The notes beneath the pieces were generated by a model. It was not told the origin of the DNA. It was given only the letters and a program-made list of their open reading frames with translations, and made no database searches. Shown here one piece after another: positions 11,501 through 24,654 of a stretch of 64,000 nt of DNA (within the stretch, counting starts at the first letter, position 1; each line of letters starts with the position of its first letter). The stretch is from Emydura subglobosa. Lineage: Eukaryota; Chordata; Testudines; Chelidae. The DNA lies in the NCBI GenBank assembly GCA_007922225.1, contig ML680098.1, forward strand, positions 4,012,679 to 4,076,678. Reading direction: 5' to 3'. A program made the translations under genes and the position numbers.

Positions 11501-13300
11501 ATTAATATAGTTAGGAACCCAGGTCTTGTGCCAGAGATGTATGGAGGAGGATTTGGGGGAGGAAGAAGAAAAGAAGAGAGAGGGGAAAGAGTATAAAACT
11601 ACCCTATGAATGACCTCCCAATTTCCAAAGCAGACAAAAAGTGTCATACAAAGAAAATGACCACCACAAAGCTAGCTGGAATTTTCTGACACCTATCATT
11701 TTCCAGCACATAACCTGAGCCTTTCCATCCACCCACCCACACACTCCCCCCAGCCTCTGTTTTGATTTAGCACAGGCAAAAAGAAAATGAAAATAGGAAA
11801 ACATTAAAGGAAGGGGATATCTATATCAGAATGACAAGCTAAACTCACATCCTGCAAGAAGCTCAGCACCAACCTCTAAGAAACAAAAGCTTTCTCTTCA
11901 ACACTGCACTTTGGATTCCTTTATTGAGGATCTCTCTGTGTCTGTTAGCAGAGGTATTCTACAAAACAGTTCTCCCAGCAGGGTTTGCTTAAGCACATAA
12001 CATCAGCATTTTAGAAACGGTCTATTTTTACAATTAACTGGTGTAATGCAAGTCACTTGTTTGGACTAAGAACATTTTTTTTGTTAGCAATTCTCCCTGT
12101 TTTTGTCACGTGCTACCCCCCCCATGGTGTGAAGTCAGTCATGAGTGAGTTACAGATGCAGGATTAAGTGAATTCGAAATTATGCAACTTCCACAATTTT
12201 TTAAATATTACACACTTCTCCTGCCTGGGTTTTGAGCATTAATGTGATGATAGGATTAGTGAATTCAACCATTACTACCTTAACTTAAGGAACATAATTA
12301 ATATGTTTCCATTTTCAATGACTGTGTGTGTTTATCAATTGGAACCATTCCTGCTGTGTATTTGATTCCAATGAGGATGGGGTGTATTAGATTTTAAATG
12401 ATGTGCTAGCTCTTCTGCTCCTTATATGCCACAGTTTATGTCTTGCATTTGGAGACATGGATGACATACAGGTGTAAACGTTATTAAAGCTTTTGTATTT
12501 TAATTTCTTTGTGAATGGCTTCTTTGTTTTTAGATATTTCTTTTAACCATCACAAACAACCAGCAATACATACGTCTTTAGATTTTTTTTTCCTGCTAAG
12601 CTTTTTGATTAAGATATTTTTCATTCTCTAATGCTATCTCTTCATCAAACTAAAATGCAGGATAAGCTGGCAGACAGGAAAGTTACATTTGCATGGTAAT
12701 GGAAGAGACACCCTTCTTTGTCATATGCTCGTTATACAGAATCAGAACCAAAGTTACTTTATTTTTACTTGATTGCTTTCGGATATAGGTACCAGTTCCC
12801 GAAGCTGGTGACTGACATCATTTTCAACCTGCTTTCACTTCTTACTATCCTATTCATGTTTCTCGGAAATTCAACATGAACATGGCAGAGGGAAAAACAC
12901 TTTACCAGATCATGGTGAATCAGTTTGCTATATCTATTTTAAGTTGTATTCAAACAATTTTAGATTAACTAGCCAATGTTTCCACTTAATTCTTTGCATT
13001 ATTTAGATAGCTAAATAATAGTATAGTCAGATTTGACTTACTATATACACATATATTCAAGGCTATATGGTGCTGTAAACAACTTAACATAAGGATATAG
13101 ATGCATATATGCGCACTACACATCAATCATGCAAAACATTACTTATCCATTTGCCTGGGGTAATTTTTTTTTGATGGATTGATAAAACATCTTTTTTTCC
13201 CCTATCATTATGGGTCATTAAGGGAAAGGTTGAGTAGGTAGATGTGTGTCTGGGCTGGTAAATCTTCATGACAACTGTGAAAGACTATTGTACATAAAAG
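8590..13300. other. Repeat-poor block, candidate conserved noncoding sequence
   Basis: I recognise no transposon or exon here. The parts at about 9110-9490 and 10480-10830 are dense in motifs common in developmental enhancers: ATTAATC, CAATTA, TCAATCAA and TAATGATT. They lack any repeat structure apart from a 9-bp hairpin at 10522-10544. These two parts are my best candidates for conserved noncoding elements. Open frames at 9520-10050 on both strands show no domain. Confidence 0.35.
10522..10544. repeat. Perfect 9-bp inverted repeat, 5-base loop
   Basis: TGATTGTAT at 10522-10530 and ATACAATCA at 10536-10544 are exact reverse complements around TCTGC. The half-sites contain ATTGT/ACAAT, the core recognised by SOX-type HMG proteins, but in the opposite arrangement to known SOXE dimer sites. 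Confidence 0.85.
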
Positions 13301-13302
13301 AA

Positions 13303-13324
13303 TACACACACACACACACACACA
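13303..13324. repeat. (AC)11 microsatellite
   Basis: An uninterrupted AC dinucleotide run. Confidence 0.95.
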
Positions 13325-13329
13325 TGTAA

Positions 13330-16300
13330 ATTGACTGATAGAAATGCCAAGCCAAACAACTTATGTTTAATCACTAATAATTTTGTTATGTAAAAACATT
13401 TTTTCACACTCATACAGTTACTCTTCCTCAGTGAAGTTTCACCACATCAAGTTTGAAAATTCTGAGTTTGCCTCCCCTCCAAAAAAGGGCTTAGATTTCT
13501 TTCTAACAAAGACAAGGTATATATATTATTATATATATATATTTATTTACCCACTGAGATAACGGAAAACCCAATAAACCTATAATATATACACTATCAT
13601 TTTCTCGATATAAATTTAAATGTACTTGGAAAAGAAATATTGTTAAGAGAAATTCAGGCTTATTTTTAATTAAAAAATCTAACTTGAAATCATTTAGCCA
13701 AATGGCAAAGAGATCAGACCAACAAAATAATTGTTATATCTTTTGAAGTGAGTTGCATACTGCATGCCGACAGCTTGAACTCTCCAGTATTACATTTTAC
13801 CACATGATATAGTATTTTGATGTTACTGGATATTGAAAATGCAGCGTTCTGTTTGATATATGGAGATCCAAATCCACATTACCCTTTCTCCACATACAGC
13901 TTTCTACCAGAGGCCACCTGTTTCTGCGGTAAATTCAGTACAGATTCGCTTTGTCAGTTGTTTCATTCCACATTCCTCTATCGTGCACCAGCACAAAGAT
14001 GCTTTTTGGGCTATGAAGCAGAGACAGAAGAGTGACTGGAAATATAAACCATAATTCAAGTAAGTGCAGATGGACACCACAATTCCATTTTGATATCTTC
14101 AGTATGACACCATCATTATGAAATTGATAAGCTGTTTGCATACGTTTCAGCAGTATCACCCTGGAGGCTACAAAGTCAACTCAAAACCATGAATTAGGTT
14201 GGTTCTGTTATATAAGAGCAAAGCCAAGTTATGATAATAACATATTGGCCCAGATCCTGGCAAATGGTGTAACTGTTTTGCACTGCACTGCTGGTAAATT
14301 ATACCTATAAAGCCAGCCATGGGAGGGTCATCCCAGCATACAACAGCGGTCCATATTCTTCCATTAGTTGTCAGATGTGTAACTAGGCGAAAGGGGAAAG
14401 TGAGGACTTCCCTGTACCATACTTATCCCTAACAGCCAAATTGTGACCCCTTGAGGCTGCTCCTAATTTATGGTGTGGGAATAGACTGGCTCACAGCCAA
14501 CCATGAGCAGAAGACTACCATTGAGCACACCTCTTCTATGATCCTTGACAATAGTAATCTGGCCATCACCCTAAATTAATTGCTCCTTTACTTTCCACCA
14601 ATAAAATACATGTGAGTAACGACTTGCATGATCAGGCTCCAGTAATTTTTAAAAAAGGTTTGTCATGTGGATAATGGAGAAGAGGAACATTTTCAAATGT
14701 TTGCTAAGCAACTTCCCTTGCTACTAGAAAAATTTATATTTTATAAATATGAAGTATGGCAATATGACTTTGCAACATGATTTTGTCAGAGACAGCTTTA
14801 TTCACAGGCTATATAGATGAACACCTTATGGCATCCTATCTAAAGTGGACAAATGCGGCCTCACATCTACGGTGAAACTGGAACAGATATTGCTTATTAT
14901 AAAATAGTTTGTCATAAACAAAATGTAAATATTAATGGATGCCCTTTGTGGGAGTGGAGTAAGATCCCTGCTCCAATCAAATCCTTTAACTCTTCGTACA
15001 ATCGATGGCTCTATCCCCTCTGAAGAATCAGTTGTAGACAATGAGGCAAAAGTGGCAACAAAGCCTGCTATCACACACAAGTAGCCCTGCATTTAACAGC
15101 TCATTGCATAATCTCATGCTGCAATCACATAGCTTCCCTAGGGGAAAAAATTGAGGATGCATGAACACGTTTAACAAAATGGAATATTTTGTAGAGATGG
15201 AGAAGCCACAAAAGAAAAATTATTCAACCAATCTCCAAAGAAACTAATCATAACCCAGAGGCTCCAGAATATCCCTTTTTTCTGATGCCCTTCCATGGTC
15301 AGCATTATCTAGAAGTTCACTTGGCTACTAAGGATCATCAGGAATAGGTTCAGGTAAGAAAAACGATCCGCTAATAGGAGACTCTCAAACACGGGAACAT
15401 AGAAGAGAAACTAAAAACATTTTAAGTTTTCTCAAATTATTTTTAACATCAGGTGGTGGGGGGTTCAACAGTGGTTTTGCAAGATCTACTTATGTTACAT
15501 GGGGAACAACATTTTGAAAGAAAGAAAGAAAGAAAGGGTTTACTTGCTACCAGTATGGGTTTTGCACACAGCCTGGCATCTTTAGAGCGCCAATGGATTT
15601 GGCAGAAATGACGGGTAAAAGTCTTAGACCTACATGGCTCTAAAATGTACTGACGTTAACTGTAATTAATATTAAGCATTTGCAAAGCTTAAATAAAAGT
15701 ATTACTCTGTTCAAAGGGAAAGGCATATGAAATACTCATTCTAAAAGTTATTTTCCTGTTTCTCTTTGTCTCAGAAAGAAAAAGGGGGAAAAACCCACAC
15801 TAATTATATATCTTCTGAAACTGTAATCCGAGAAAAGACTTTGCAAATAAAATGCTTCCCAGAAAAGAATATTTGGCAGTGTTTGGTTCTTGTTTTCCCT
15901 AATAACCATTAAAAGTCTCCCCTAGTAAACCTTTTTACTGCAACATTAGAAATGGAAGAGTTTACATTTTATTTAATGAATAGTTGCAGAGCATTAAAGC
16001 AGCCTCTCATTGGTGAAACAGCTCCTTATCCTCACTTTGTCTCAATTGGTTTTTTTACATTTCATTTTCAATGACATGTCAGCCGTCTCTCACCAACCTC
16101 AAAGGAAAGTTGAATGCAGGGCTTACAAAGTTAAGCTGACATTTGCTCTCTTCCAATAAAAAATATTTAGTCCATTAAACATAAATACCTGTCATTATGA
16201 TACATGGACTGGGTACAAGCCTCCCGTTTCCCTCTGATGTTTATTACATCCAAACAACTGCAGTGCCTGCATGTTTTCAACTTTAGTGTATTGATTAAAC

Positions 16301-18000
16301 TTTTAAATGGCTGCCATATAACCCAGGGACATCAGGAAGATTAATTTGCGTCAATGTTCATCTGTAATTCATTAGCCATTTATTCTTTACAACCACATGG
16401 GCTATCAAGAAAATGCAGGCCATTTTTCACTCTGCACAGGCTTGGGAACAGATCCTGAAATTTGTGCTGCATACAAATCAGATCCCCAGGCCTGGCCACT
16501 TAAACGGCTTGGCTTTTCAAAAGTTGAAGTTGGGAATAACAGCAGAAAAAAAGGAACATAAAAAACCAGAAATGGACCAAATATACATCCTCAGGGTATT
16601 TGAGATTTAACTGAGTTTGTCCACTGTCTTTTCATCCATGGATTATGGTTTCTTATTTCAGTCAGATTAAAATAACTGCAACTTGTTTCTGAGCATAGGC
16701 CATAAATAAAATGAGTCGCTTCCCTTCCCCTCCCCCCACGCCTCCAACATCTCCTTGGATGCAGTTACTCAGAGAAAGCTACAGAGAGTGACGGTGAAGT
16801 ATAAAAAGTTCATGCCTCGAGGAGGTTGAAACTGAAAAATCCAAAGAAAGGCTATGGTTTTAACCGACTCTCACATTTATTTTGGATTCCAGTCCGGCCT
16901 TTATTTGGGAAAATGCCCAGCTAAATATCGGTATGTTTCATTAGGGCAGAGGTAAGCCATCTGGCTTCCTGATTTGCCCTACTGACCCCTTGCCACAGTA
17001 TGAAGTGCATATTAAATAAGGAAAAAGGAAAGAGTGCTGCTATAAAACAAACAAGAAATGCACATGAATTCTACATTTACAACACGGAAAGATCAATGAA
17101 TTGCATTCTGGTTTTCTTCCTCCTTTCTAAATACCTATAAATAAATGGTGTCACTGTGCTAGCTAAACCCATAGTTCTAGGGCATCAGACTCATCGTGCC
17201 TAATGACTCTAAACAAAACTCCAAAACTGAAGATGACACACAAAATGACAGAGGCTGGTTCTCTGTTGCAGGGCAAGAGCAGGAGCATATCAGCGCACGG
17301 CAAAACAAGCTGGAATTCTCCTTGTCAGTCTACATGTCTTTTGGGGTTCCATTGATTTCTATGTGCAAGGAAGCTTTGTTACAAGCACCATTCTTCTGCT
17401 TTTGATGCCGAAAGGTGCCTAAAACCAGGGAGTGTATCTTTATGTTTGTGAGTGGAGAGCAGTGAAATGTTTGCTTGTAATATCACTGATCAGCCTGTTT
17501 ATTCTTGAATATAAATCTGGATAAAAAGAGCCTCTAAATGGGACAGAATCTGGTGTAATCCTAATCCTAGCATGAGTGCACAAAAACCAGTGCAGTCAGC
17601 AATCCAGTTACATCTCTTCAGAAGCTTTGTGGGAAAGGAAGGGATTATCAAAAATACTCCGGACCACATAAAGCTTGTAGACTTTCTGCATAGGTTTAGG
17701 AAAGGCAAACGTTATTTTGGATGAGACTGACAGCACATTTTGTGAGTGGATCATACTATTTGATATTGCATCTTATAAAGTGATTAAACTCAGCAAAGAC
17801 AAATGGATGATAACAGAGCAAACCACACAGAGCGATGTGACGTTTGCGCCGTATCAGGGTTGCGAAATGAAAACAGGACATTCCAGATGCGCTTTACAGA
17901 ATTTTTACCATCTTCTCTCCCTTCCTTCCTAATAAAAACCTCCATGGAATTTTGACACTACAATCTGTTTCCCTAAATTCTTTGTTCTGATTGTAGACTC
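13330..18000. other. Repeat-poor noncoding block, candidate conserved element at 15.9-16.4 kb
   Basis: No exon or RNA gene is recognised. The segment at about 15960-16400 is free of repeats and unusually rich in ATTAAT, TGATTAAAC, CATTAGCCATTTA and similar homeodomain-type motifs. It is the strongest candidate for a conserved noncoding element in this half of the window. A weak 'ggcccagatcctggcaaa' start near 14247 may be a stub of a palindromic repeat. A (GAAA)n tract lies at 15514-15537. Confidence 0.35.
15514..15537. repeat. (GAAA)n microsatellite
   Basis: About six tandem copies of the GAAA tetranucleotide. Confidence 0.95.
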
Positions 18001-19590
18001 TTCATGTTGGAGCTGGGCTTCACCCTACTGAGCCACAAGTTCAAGGTGTTAGAGAACTTGGCCCAAGATTGTTTGCACAACTGGGAAACCTGTGAGTAGC
18101 TCCCACTCAGCCAGGCTTTCCTTGCTGTTCCCAACAGCTTCACTTCCCTCACTCCACTAAATCTCCCTTGTCCTCAAGCAACCCCAGGACCTCATATGTA
18201 GCTGATATGTCTTTGAGAAGAAGGCAATGGTTTGTGCCCGCCTTCCACTTCTTTCTGGAGCCTGGAGGGGCTGGGGCCTTTGTCTTCCCTTCGTCTTCAG
18301 ACGTCTATAGTTTGCTGCTCCCTAAGTGGCTGTCAGTTATGGGCAGCAGCATCTCCCAATCTCTGGAGACTCATCTCCTGACACTCCGGCCACCATTAGT
18401 GCAGCAGCGGTGGAAATCACACTACAGCTATCATGGCCAATTGTCTCTACTGAGCTGGGACAGAGAGAATCTTGCAATCTTTTAGTTGCACGCCAGGGAT
18501 CATTATGAATCCTTGTTAGAGCGTAAATACAAGCAAGGGCTCCTCAGCTTGTTCACTGAGGCTTATGGAGTTATCTCACCCTTGCTGGCACAGGGAACGG
18601 TTTCCACACGTTTACTGGGCTTCTAAGGTGGAGAAATGGGCTGCATTATCCTGCAATCCCAGAAGACCCCGTTAAGAATTCTGGGTGGCAGTGTCAGATC
18701 TGGAGGTCCCTGGGAAAGTGGCAGAAAGGGGAAGGATCAGAGAAGGTAACATGGGAAGTTGAATGGTGGAGGCTTTTCTGTAGGAAGGGACAGCTCGGTG
18801 TGGATGAAACAAGCCTGGGTGAATTCCTCTTCACCAGGAAATGTAAAAATAAACCATGTGTAGATGCTCTAGGATCCTGCCCATTCCATCACAGATTCCC
18901 ATAGAAATCTATTTTTGGGGATTTATAAATTGGCTACGAAAAACCTGATCCATGCTGATACTTAGTTGTTAAAACCAAAAAAGCCTAAATGCCCATTTGC
19001 CTCATAGCTTCATAATGTATGGAATTGTGATTTCCTTTCGTGTCATCAGGATGTATGCCACCACATCCCCTTACTCTGCTTTGAAAACACATTGCCACAG
19101 AGCAATAGTCTCTCTATTCGTTTTCCTGTATGCAGAACCATTATGGACTGACAGCATATGCAGCATCCCTGGTTGGCCAAATAAAACACCCTTAATGTGG
19201 GTGTGCAGTTGCCACTGATACCAATGGGTCTCTCAGTGTTAGCCAAAGTAAATAAATAGTCCTATTTGTTCCATTAATGTGCTATCCAAACATGTATTTC
19301 GTCTAACTGGCTGCTAGGCGGGAATGGGTGCAGCTCTCTCCCTGCCTCCATTTCTCCTACCTAAGGGACAGTAGGTAGTGATTCTTTGCACTGTAGCTAA
19401 TAATTGTTTTGTTTCCCCCTTCTTCAGGGGTCAGATGGCTAGAATGCTGCAGAGTCTGATTGCACAGTGCTCCCTGCTCTACTTGACTGAGGTAGGGAGC
19501 ACTCTGGCACTTCCTAAATTCAGGCATGATAAGCAGTGTGCCAATTATAGGAGCTTCCCTACTTAGGCACAGCAGGGAGTGGTGCTCTGA
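18000..19590. other. GC-richer noncoding stretch, nature unknown
   Basis: Base composition rises at about 18000-18480 and again at 19310-19570. The longest open frame (18168-18485, 105 codons, plus strand) has no recognisable domain, no membrane segment pattern and no conserved motif. It could be an unrecognised old repeat. I do not call a gene. Confidence 0.3.
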
Positions 19591-19592
19591 AT

Positions 19593-19652
19593 GCTCAGGT
19601 AGAGTGTACAAGGTGTGACAATGTACTCAGGTAGAGTACAAGGTGTGACAAT
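19593..19652. repeat. Tandem duplication of a ~30-bp unit
   Basis: 'ctcaggtagagt...acaaggtgtgacaat' occurs twice head to tail (19594-19622 and 19626-19652). The two copies differ by a 2-base GT insertion, consistent with a recent local slippage duplication. Confidence 0.85.
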
Positions 19653-19707
19653 CAGTCCCACTGTTGGCCAGCCTGAGTAGTGCATGTGCACAGCAGTGTG
19701 CAATTTT

Positions 19708-19794
19708 GGACCAGAACCTCAGCTGGTGTAACCTGGCATAGCTCCAATGAAGTCAACAGAGCAATGCTGATTTTCATCAGCTAAGGATTTGCCC
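19708..19794. mobile_element. Palindromic repeat (CCAGA..CAGCTGGTGTAA family)
   Basis: It begins with 'ggaccagaacctcagctggt', passes through 'catagctccaatgaagtcaa' and ends with 'catcagctaaggatttgcc'. The two halves are near reverse complements around the 'ccaatgaagtcaaca' centre. The same family appears at 37452-37564 and as a stub at 58540. Confidence 0.65.
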
Positions 19795-19799
19795 TTTCA

Positions 19800-22035
19800 T
19801 GTGTACACCTGTGTTTGGCATTCTAGTGCATAGGTAAGCACAGACCGTAGGGGCATTGCTAAGGAATAATTCTTAGTCAGTTGACTATGATGTAAATTCA
19901 CAAACAAAATCACTTAAGAACAAATTACCAGAGATGTACAAAAATATTCAAAGTGCCACTTGAATGTGCTTTTGTGTTTTATTATATGCTTGAAATTTAA
20001 ACCAAGTTCACTGAAAGGTTCCCTAAGTTTCATCAAGCTTACAAGCAAAACCTGAGCTGATTTATGGCTTTCCATTGAATAAAAAAATCCCGAGTTTGTT
20101 TTAAAAAACAGAGGAAATCTAGTGATTTTAGTAAGTTTTACTTGTACATTTGGGATTTATTTCAAACCGAAACTCAAAGTGAATCCTGGATGATGAGGTA
20201 GTTATGAAGCCACACAGGTGAAAGCAAGCGTCTATTTTCACAAATTCTGGTGAGTTCTATGCAGCTCTCCATGTCACTCAAGTCATTTTGCTATGTTTTT
20301 TGCACAATTGTATGCACAAAAGATGGCATTGCAGCATCAACTTCACATTTTTTGTCTTTTGTCAGTTTAAGTCAGACCTTTAAAATTATTTAAACATAAT
20401 TTTTGTTTGTGCTGAATTATTTATCTACTGTGACAGCACACCTACTATGATGCTTCAGCACTGATAATACTCTCCTAAGAAGTGGATTGGAAATATTGCA
20501 TAATTTACCTTATTTTAAAAAAAGTTACCACTCTAAAACTGTAACTTAAATTAAGAAAAATGAGGGAAATTTCAATACAGTTATGACTGTTCCACTGAGT
20601 TTCTATCATGTCTGGAAGATCCTCAGATATACTGTGAAACAAGTATTCTAAAAGAGAGCCATTATATTTTTAGTGGAAGAGTTTCAACACTATTTCCATT
20701 GATAGCACAGTCTCGCTATGGGACTCAGTACAAAGCATGAGTTGAATTGTTTTATGCAATGTGTGAATCCTAATTATCTCATGTGTTACCACTGACTCAC
20801 AGCACAATGCAGGGAAGAGATAGCAACAGCTTTGGGTCCAGTTCTGCCCTCAGTTCCCACACAACCTCTGTGTCTGTCTCTTTGCTTTGATGTTTTTAGG
20901 TTAACAATTTTTGTTACGTTTTTTTTTTGTTTAATTTCTGAACTAATTAAGTGCCAAGTAACCTATGATACTGCACAGCCAGCACGGTTAGATTATTACT
21001 TTTCCACTTGGAATACATGAAATACCTTGAACCAACACTTCAAATCCCTGCAGGGTTGACACAATTGTGGAGTAAATGCTTTGTTGTTCATCACTATATA
21101 AATATTTGGCATAAATGCTTAGGCTCAGCTCCGCTTTTCCTGTATGGATATTAAAGATCTCATATCAGTTTTCATAAGAGCAAGGATTTGTCCTGGCAAA
21201 ACCTTCCCCATTTCCTTGTTGTTGCTCAGTTTCATGTTCAATAGTTTTCTGACATTTCACCCCAGATGCGGTACTGTACTCACAGAGCCCAATCTACCTT
21301 TTGCAGTGGAACTATGATCCAAACACTGAAGGGCTCAATTCTCAGCTGCACCAAGTATCCATGAGTTGCATCTGGGCTGGAATGGGAAGGGAAGTCATAA
21401 AGGAGCTATTCCTGGCTTATCAATCCTGGGGCCTAGTTTAAAGTAGCCTCAGAGCTACCCTAAACTACCCCTGGCTGGCTACAGCAACCAAGGGGGCATT
21501 TGTCACTGTGCCTTGGTGATTCTACTTCCTTTCTGGGAATGCCCTAGCACACTTCCTATGCCTGGGGCTGGGAAGAACACACAGGAACCAGCTACTCTAA
21601 CTCTGAGCCACCCAGGTAATCCCTCATGCCTGAGGATTCCCAGATGAGGAGTTTAGGTGGCTTTTAAGCCCCGTTTACACTATGAGTGTCACTCACAGAG
21701 GCAGAAGCACAGCTCGAGAGTGAGCCTTATGTTTTCATTTCAAACTAATGACATATCAAGGTTGTGGAGAAAACCTTATGAACTCAAACCATGTGTAAAA
21801 TGAATACAGTAATGTCTTGCTGAGTCTGCAGACATCCCAAAAGAATGGCTAAGAAGCTACAGCCATTCATCTCAACTCTGAAAACTTAAGATTGAACTTA
21901 AATGCCAACATTGTTAACTGTTTCGCTATTGAGCATGTTAAACAAAACAGCCAGATAACCTGCCTCTCCCCATGTCCCAGGCACCAAATACCTTCACCAC
22001 CAGTGCTTACAGCTTCTTTCTATTTACTGATATAG
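19800..22035. other. Noncoding stretch with no recognised element
   Basis: No exon, RNA gene or confident repeat. The segment at about 21320-21700 is GC-richer and begins 'gggctcaattctcagctgca', which suggests another eroded palindromic repeat, but I cannot see its second arm. Confidence 0.35.
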
Positions 22036-22039
22036 TTAC

Positions 22040-22177
22040 CTTTTTGGCTCCCATTTCCATACTATCTGAGCACCTTGCAATCATTAATATATCAATCCTC
22101 AGAACATCACTGTGAGGCAGGGAAATGCTATTATCCCCACTTTAGAGACAGGGAATTGAGACAGAGAGACAGACAAA
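22040..22177 (+). mobile_element. MIR-type SINE, left part (split by MITE)
   Basis: The sense-strand MIR signature is present: 'ctgagcaccttgcaatcatt', 'cactgtgaggcagggaaatg' and 'ctattatccccactttagag', followed by 'acagggaattgagaca'. The element breaks off at 22177, where a MITE begins, and resumes at 22451 with the expected next block. Confidence 0.85.
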
Positions 22178-22450
22178 GCCCTGGTCTACACTGCCACCAG
22201 CGGTTGACACTACATAACTTAGCTTGCATATCTCCTGTCAACGTACTTAAGTTGATATAAAGCGGCATCTTTAAGATGCTAGGTCAATGGGAGACACCCT
22301 CCCGTCAACGCAGCTTTGCTCCTTTCAGGGAGATGGATTACTGGTGTCCACCGGCGAGGCCATCTGGGATCGATTGAGTGGGTCTACACGATCCGCTCAA
22401 TCGATCCTGCTGCATTAATTGCCACAGAGCCCACAGTGTAGACATACCCT
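22178..22450. mobile_element. MITE with GGTCTACACT/AGTGTAGAC termini, inserted in a MIR
   Basis: The left end 'gccctggtctacact' and right end 'agtgtagacatacccta' form short terminal inverted repeats. The interior is itself partly palindromic: 'gatcgattgagtgggtctac' is followed by 'gatccgctcaatcgatc'. It has no coding capacity. It splits a MIR SINE, so it is the younger of the two. If the target duplication is the trinucleotide AAA/TAA at the borders, a PIF/Harbinger-type TWA duplication is conceivable, but this is not secure. It differs in its interior from the copies at 37.66 and 45.79 kb. Confidence 0.8.
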
Positions 22451-22545
22451 AAGTGATTTGCCCAAATTCACACAGAAAATCTGTGGTGATGAAGGGGGTT
22501 TGAGCTCCACTCTACTGCCTTAACCGTTAGATCATCATGCCCCTC
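22451..22545 (+). mobile_element. MIR-type SINE, right part
   Basis: It continues the MIR left at 22177: 'agtgatttgcccaaattcac' is followed by a 'gatgaagggggtttgagc' block, and then by 'ccttaaccgttagatcatc', the usual end of the conserved part. Together the two parts make a nearly complete element. Confidence 0.85.
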
Positions 22546-22549
22546 CTTG

Positions 22550-24115
22550 TACAAAAAGCTGTGGCATATTAAAAATATAGGGACAGTGTAAAATAAATTG
22601 AATTTAATATAAAACAAGTAACACAAGTGGGCCATTTTACAGATTGTATTATTCATTGACATATTTAAATCATTAAGCAAGTTGCTGGGGTTTTCTTTGT
22701 TTTATTTTGTTCATTTTAAATGAGGCTGCCACAAAATTTCTGGGGACCTTGCCACGGAATTTAAGGCCAACTCAGCACAGAGCCTTATCCTTGTGCCTCT
22801 ATCTCGACTGTGAAGTGCTTTGTGATGAAAGGCACTATACACATGTAAAATATTATTGCTACATTTGCTAAATGAAATTTCTAAAGGGAACAAAGCGCCA
22901 ACAACAATAAAACCATCAAATTGCAATGGGATGCAATAATGGCTCTCTTCTTTGCTTTGCAGACATGGATTAAATTGTTTCAGCACCAGCCACCCAATCC
23001 AACTTCACTAACAAAGGGGAAAAAAGAAATGAGAAACATTTGCTTAAAAAGCTCATAACTGTCAACGTGTTCAGAACACCAGCATGTCCTGCTACACCTA
23101 ATACCTTTGTCAAGGTGGCCTAGTCTGGAACTACTCTTTCACATTCCCTGCCGACCTCAGTTGAAGAGTTTCCCCACAGACCCACCCTATATTTTCCAGC
23201 TCTGGATCTCTGCTTGGGGTCTGAGCTTGAGACAATCCAGATCCATACACCCCCTCCTCCAGTATCACTCATCGCGGCTTAAGCCTGTCTGGTTTGCACT
23301 GGCAGTGACCTGGATGTTGCACACGCTACAATGCAATAAAGGGACAACTCACCAGCAATGGCACTGTTTGTACAATGTTGGCTTTTCATAAAGATGCTCT
23401 TAACCTTCTTCCAACAAAATCATTGTTATAATATTTTTCCATGCAATGTTTCTACAAATCAGCACTAAATTATAGCATATAAGGAGTGCATTTGGTCTTA
23501 TTTCCTTGTATGAAGCATCTCCTTTGAACAAAGGTTTTAAAAGATTAAGCTCGCTATTCCACAAAATCTTTTAATAAATCACTGTCTCAATGCCTAATAC
23601 TTTTTTCCACTAACATATAAAATTGTAACCTCCCCTTCCCCACTTAGTCCCTCTGTGTTTAAGTAACATCAGGGCTGTGCCTCAACATGACAGGGGTGGG
23701 ATATTCAAAATGCAGACTGTGAGACTAGCCCTTGACTTATACCATAGTGCCTCTGTTTTACAGCACACATTCTACAGGAGACTGTAAAATTACTAAGATC
23801 GATGCTGGGAGTGGACAGGAGAGCTGTCGTTCATGCTCATTTTCAGGGGGCAGACCAATTGCTGCCTTGGCTCTTCTGACATTTAAAGTGTTCAAACACA
23901 CTTTTGCTACTTAAGTAGAAGCATCAAATCATAATTCAAAATGTGTTTGCTACACAATTTGATGGCACTGTCACAATGTTGTGACACAGTAGTGCCACAT
24001 GATGGCATGGTATTGTGGAACAGTGGTGTGTATATTTTAATGATATGATATTCTAATTCACTGTGACCCATTTAAACTAATTACATTTAAACTAATTAAA
24101 ACCAAAATCTTAAGG
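22550..24115. other. Noncoding stretch; possible MIR tail at about 22770-22850
   Basis: 'gtgaagtgctttgtgatgaa' followed by 'aggcactatacacatg' near 22810 resembles the antisense tail of a MIR-like SINE. Nothing else is recognised. Confidence 0.3.
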
Positions 24116-24119
24116 TCTT

Positions 24120-24560
24120 GGGCCAAATTTGCAAAAACCGGAGCCTAAAGTTAGATTTATAGGCTGAGATTTTCAAATGAGCTTAAAAGGCGCTTTGGGT
24201 AACATTTTCAAAAGCCTCCGAGTAATTTAGGAGCCTAAGACTCATTTTCAAAAGTGATTTATGCATTTAGAAACTTAACAGCCATTGACCATCAATGAGA
24301 CTTAGGATCCTAAGTCACCTTTGAAAACAGGACTCACGCACTTTTGAAAAATGTACACTTAGGACCAGATTTTTAAAGAATTTAAGCATAGCAGCGCTCA
24401 TGTCACAACGCCTAACCGATTTAGAAGACTAAATATCATTGTCAAAAGTGATTTAGACACGTAGGAGCCCACAAACCCCTCAACTATCAATGAACATGAA
24501 ATTTAAGTTCCTAAATCAGTTAGGTGTTGGAATGTTGAGCTCAGCAGCTCCTAAATATCT
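24120..24560. mobile_element. Cluster of palindromic MITE-like repeats
   Basis: Repeated blocks of 'attttcaaaag...' alternate with 'ggagcctaagactcattttc', 'gacttaggatcctaagtcac' and 'cttttgaaaa'. These are the same building blocks as the element at 2605-2875. At least two copies seem to lie end to end, the second eroded (about 24360-24560). No coding sequence. Confidence 0.7.
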
Positions 24561-24654
24561 TTAAAACGTGGGCCTTGCGGTGCAACGCTAAGATCCTCTC
24601 AAAATCCCCAGCCCTCATTCCTGATGCAGACTCCTAACAAAAATGGACTGACTT

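Noticed and set aside
18168..18485. 105-codon plus-strand open frame in a GC-richer patch
   Set aside because: No domain, no splice context and overlapping frames of equal quality; most likely a chance frame or eroded repeat.
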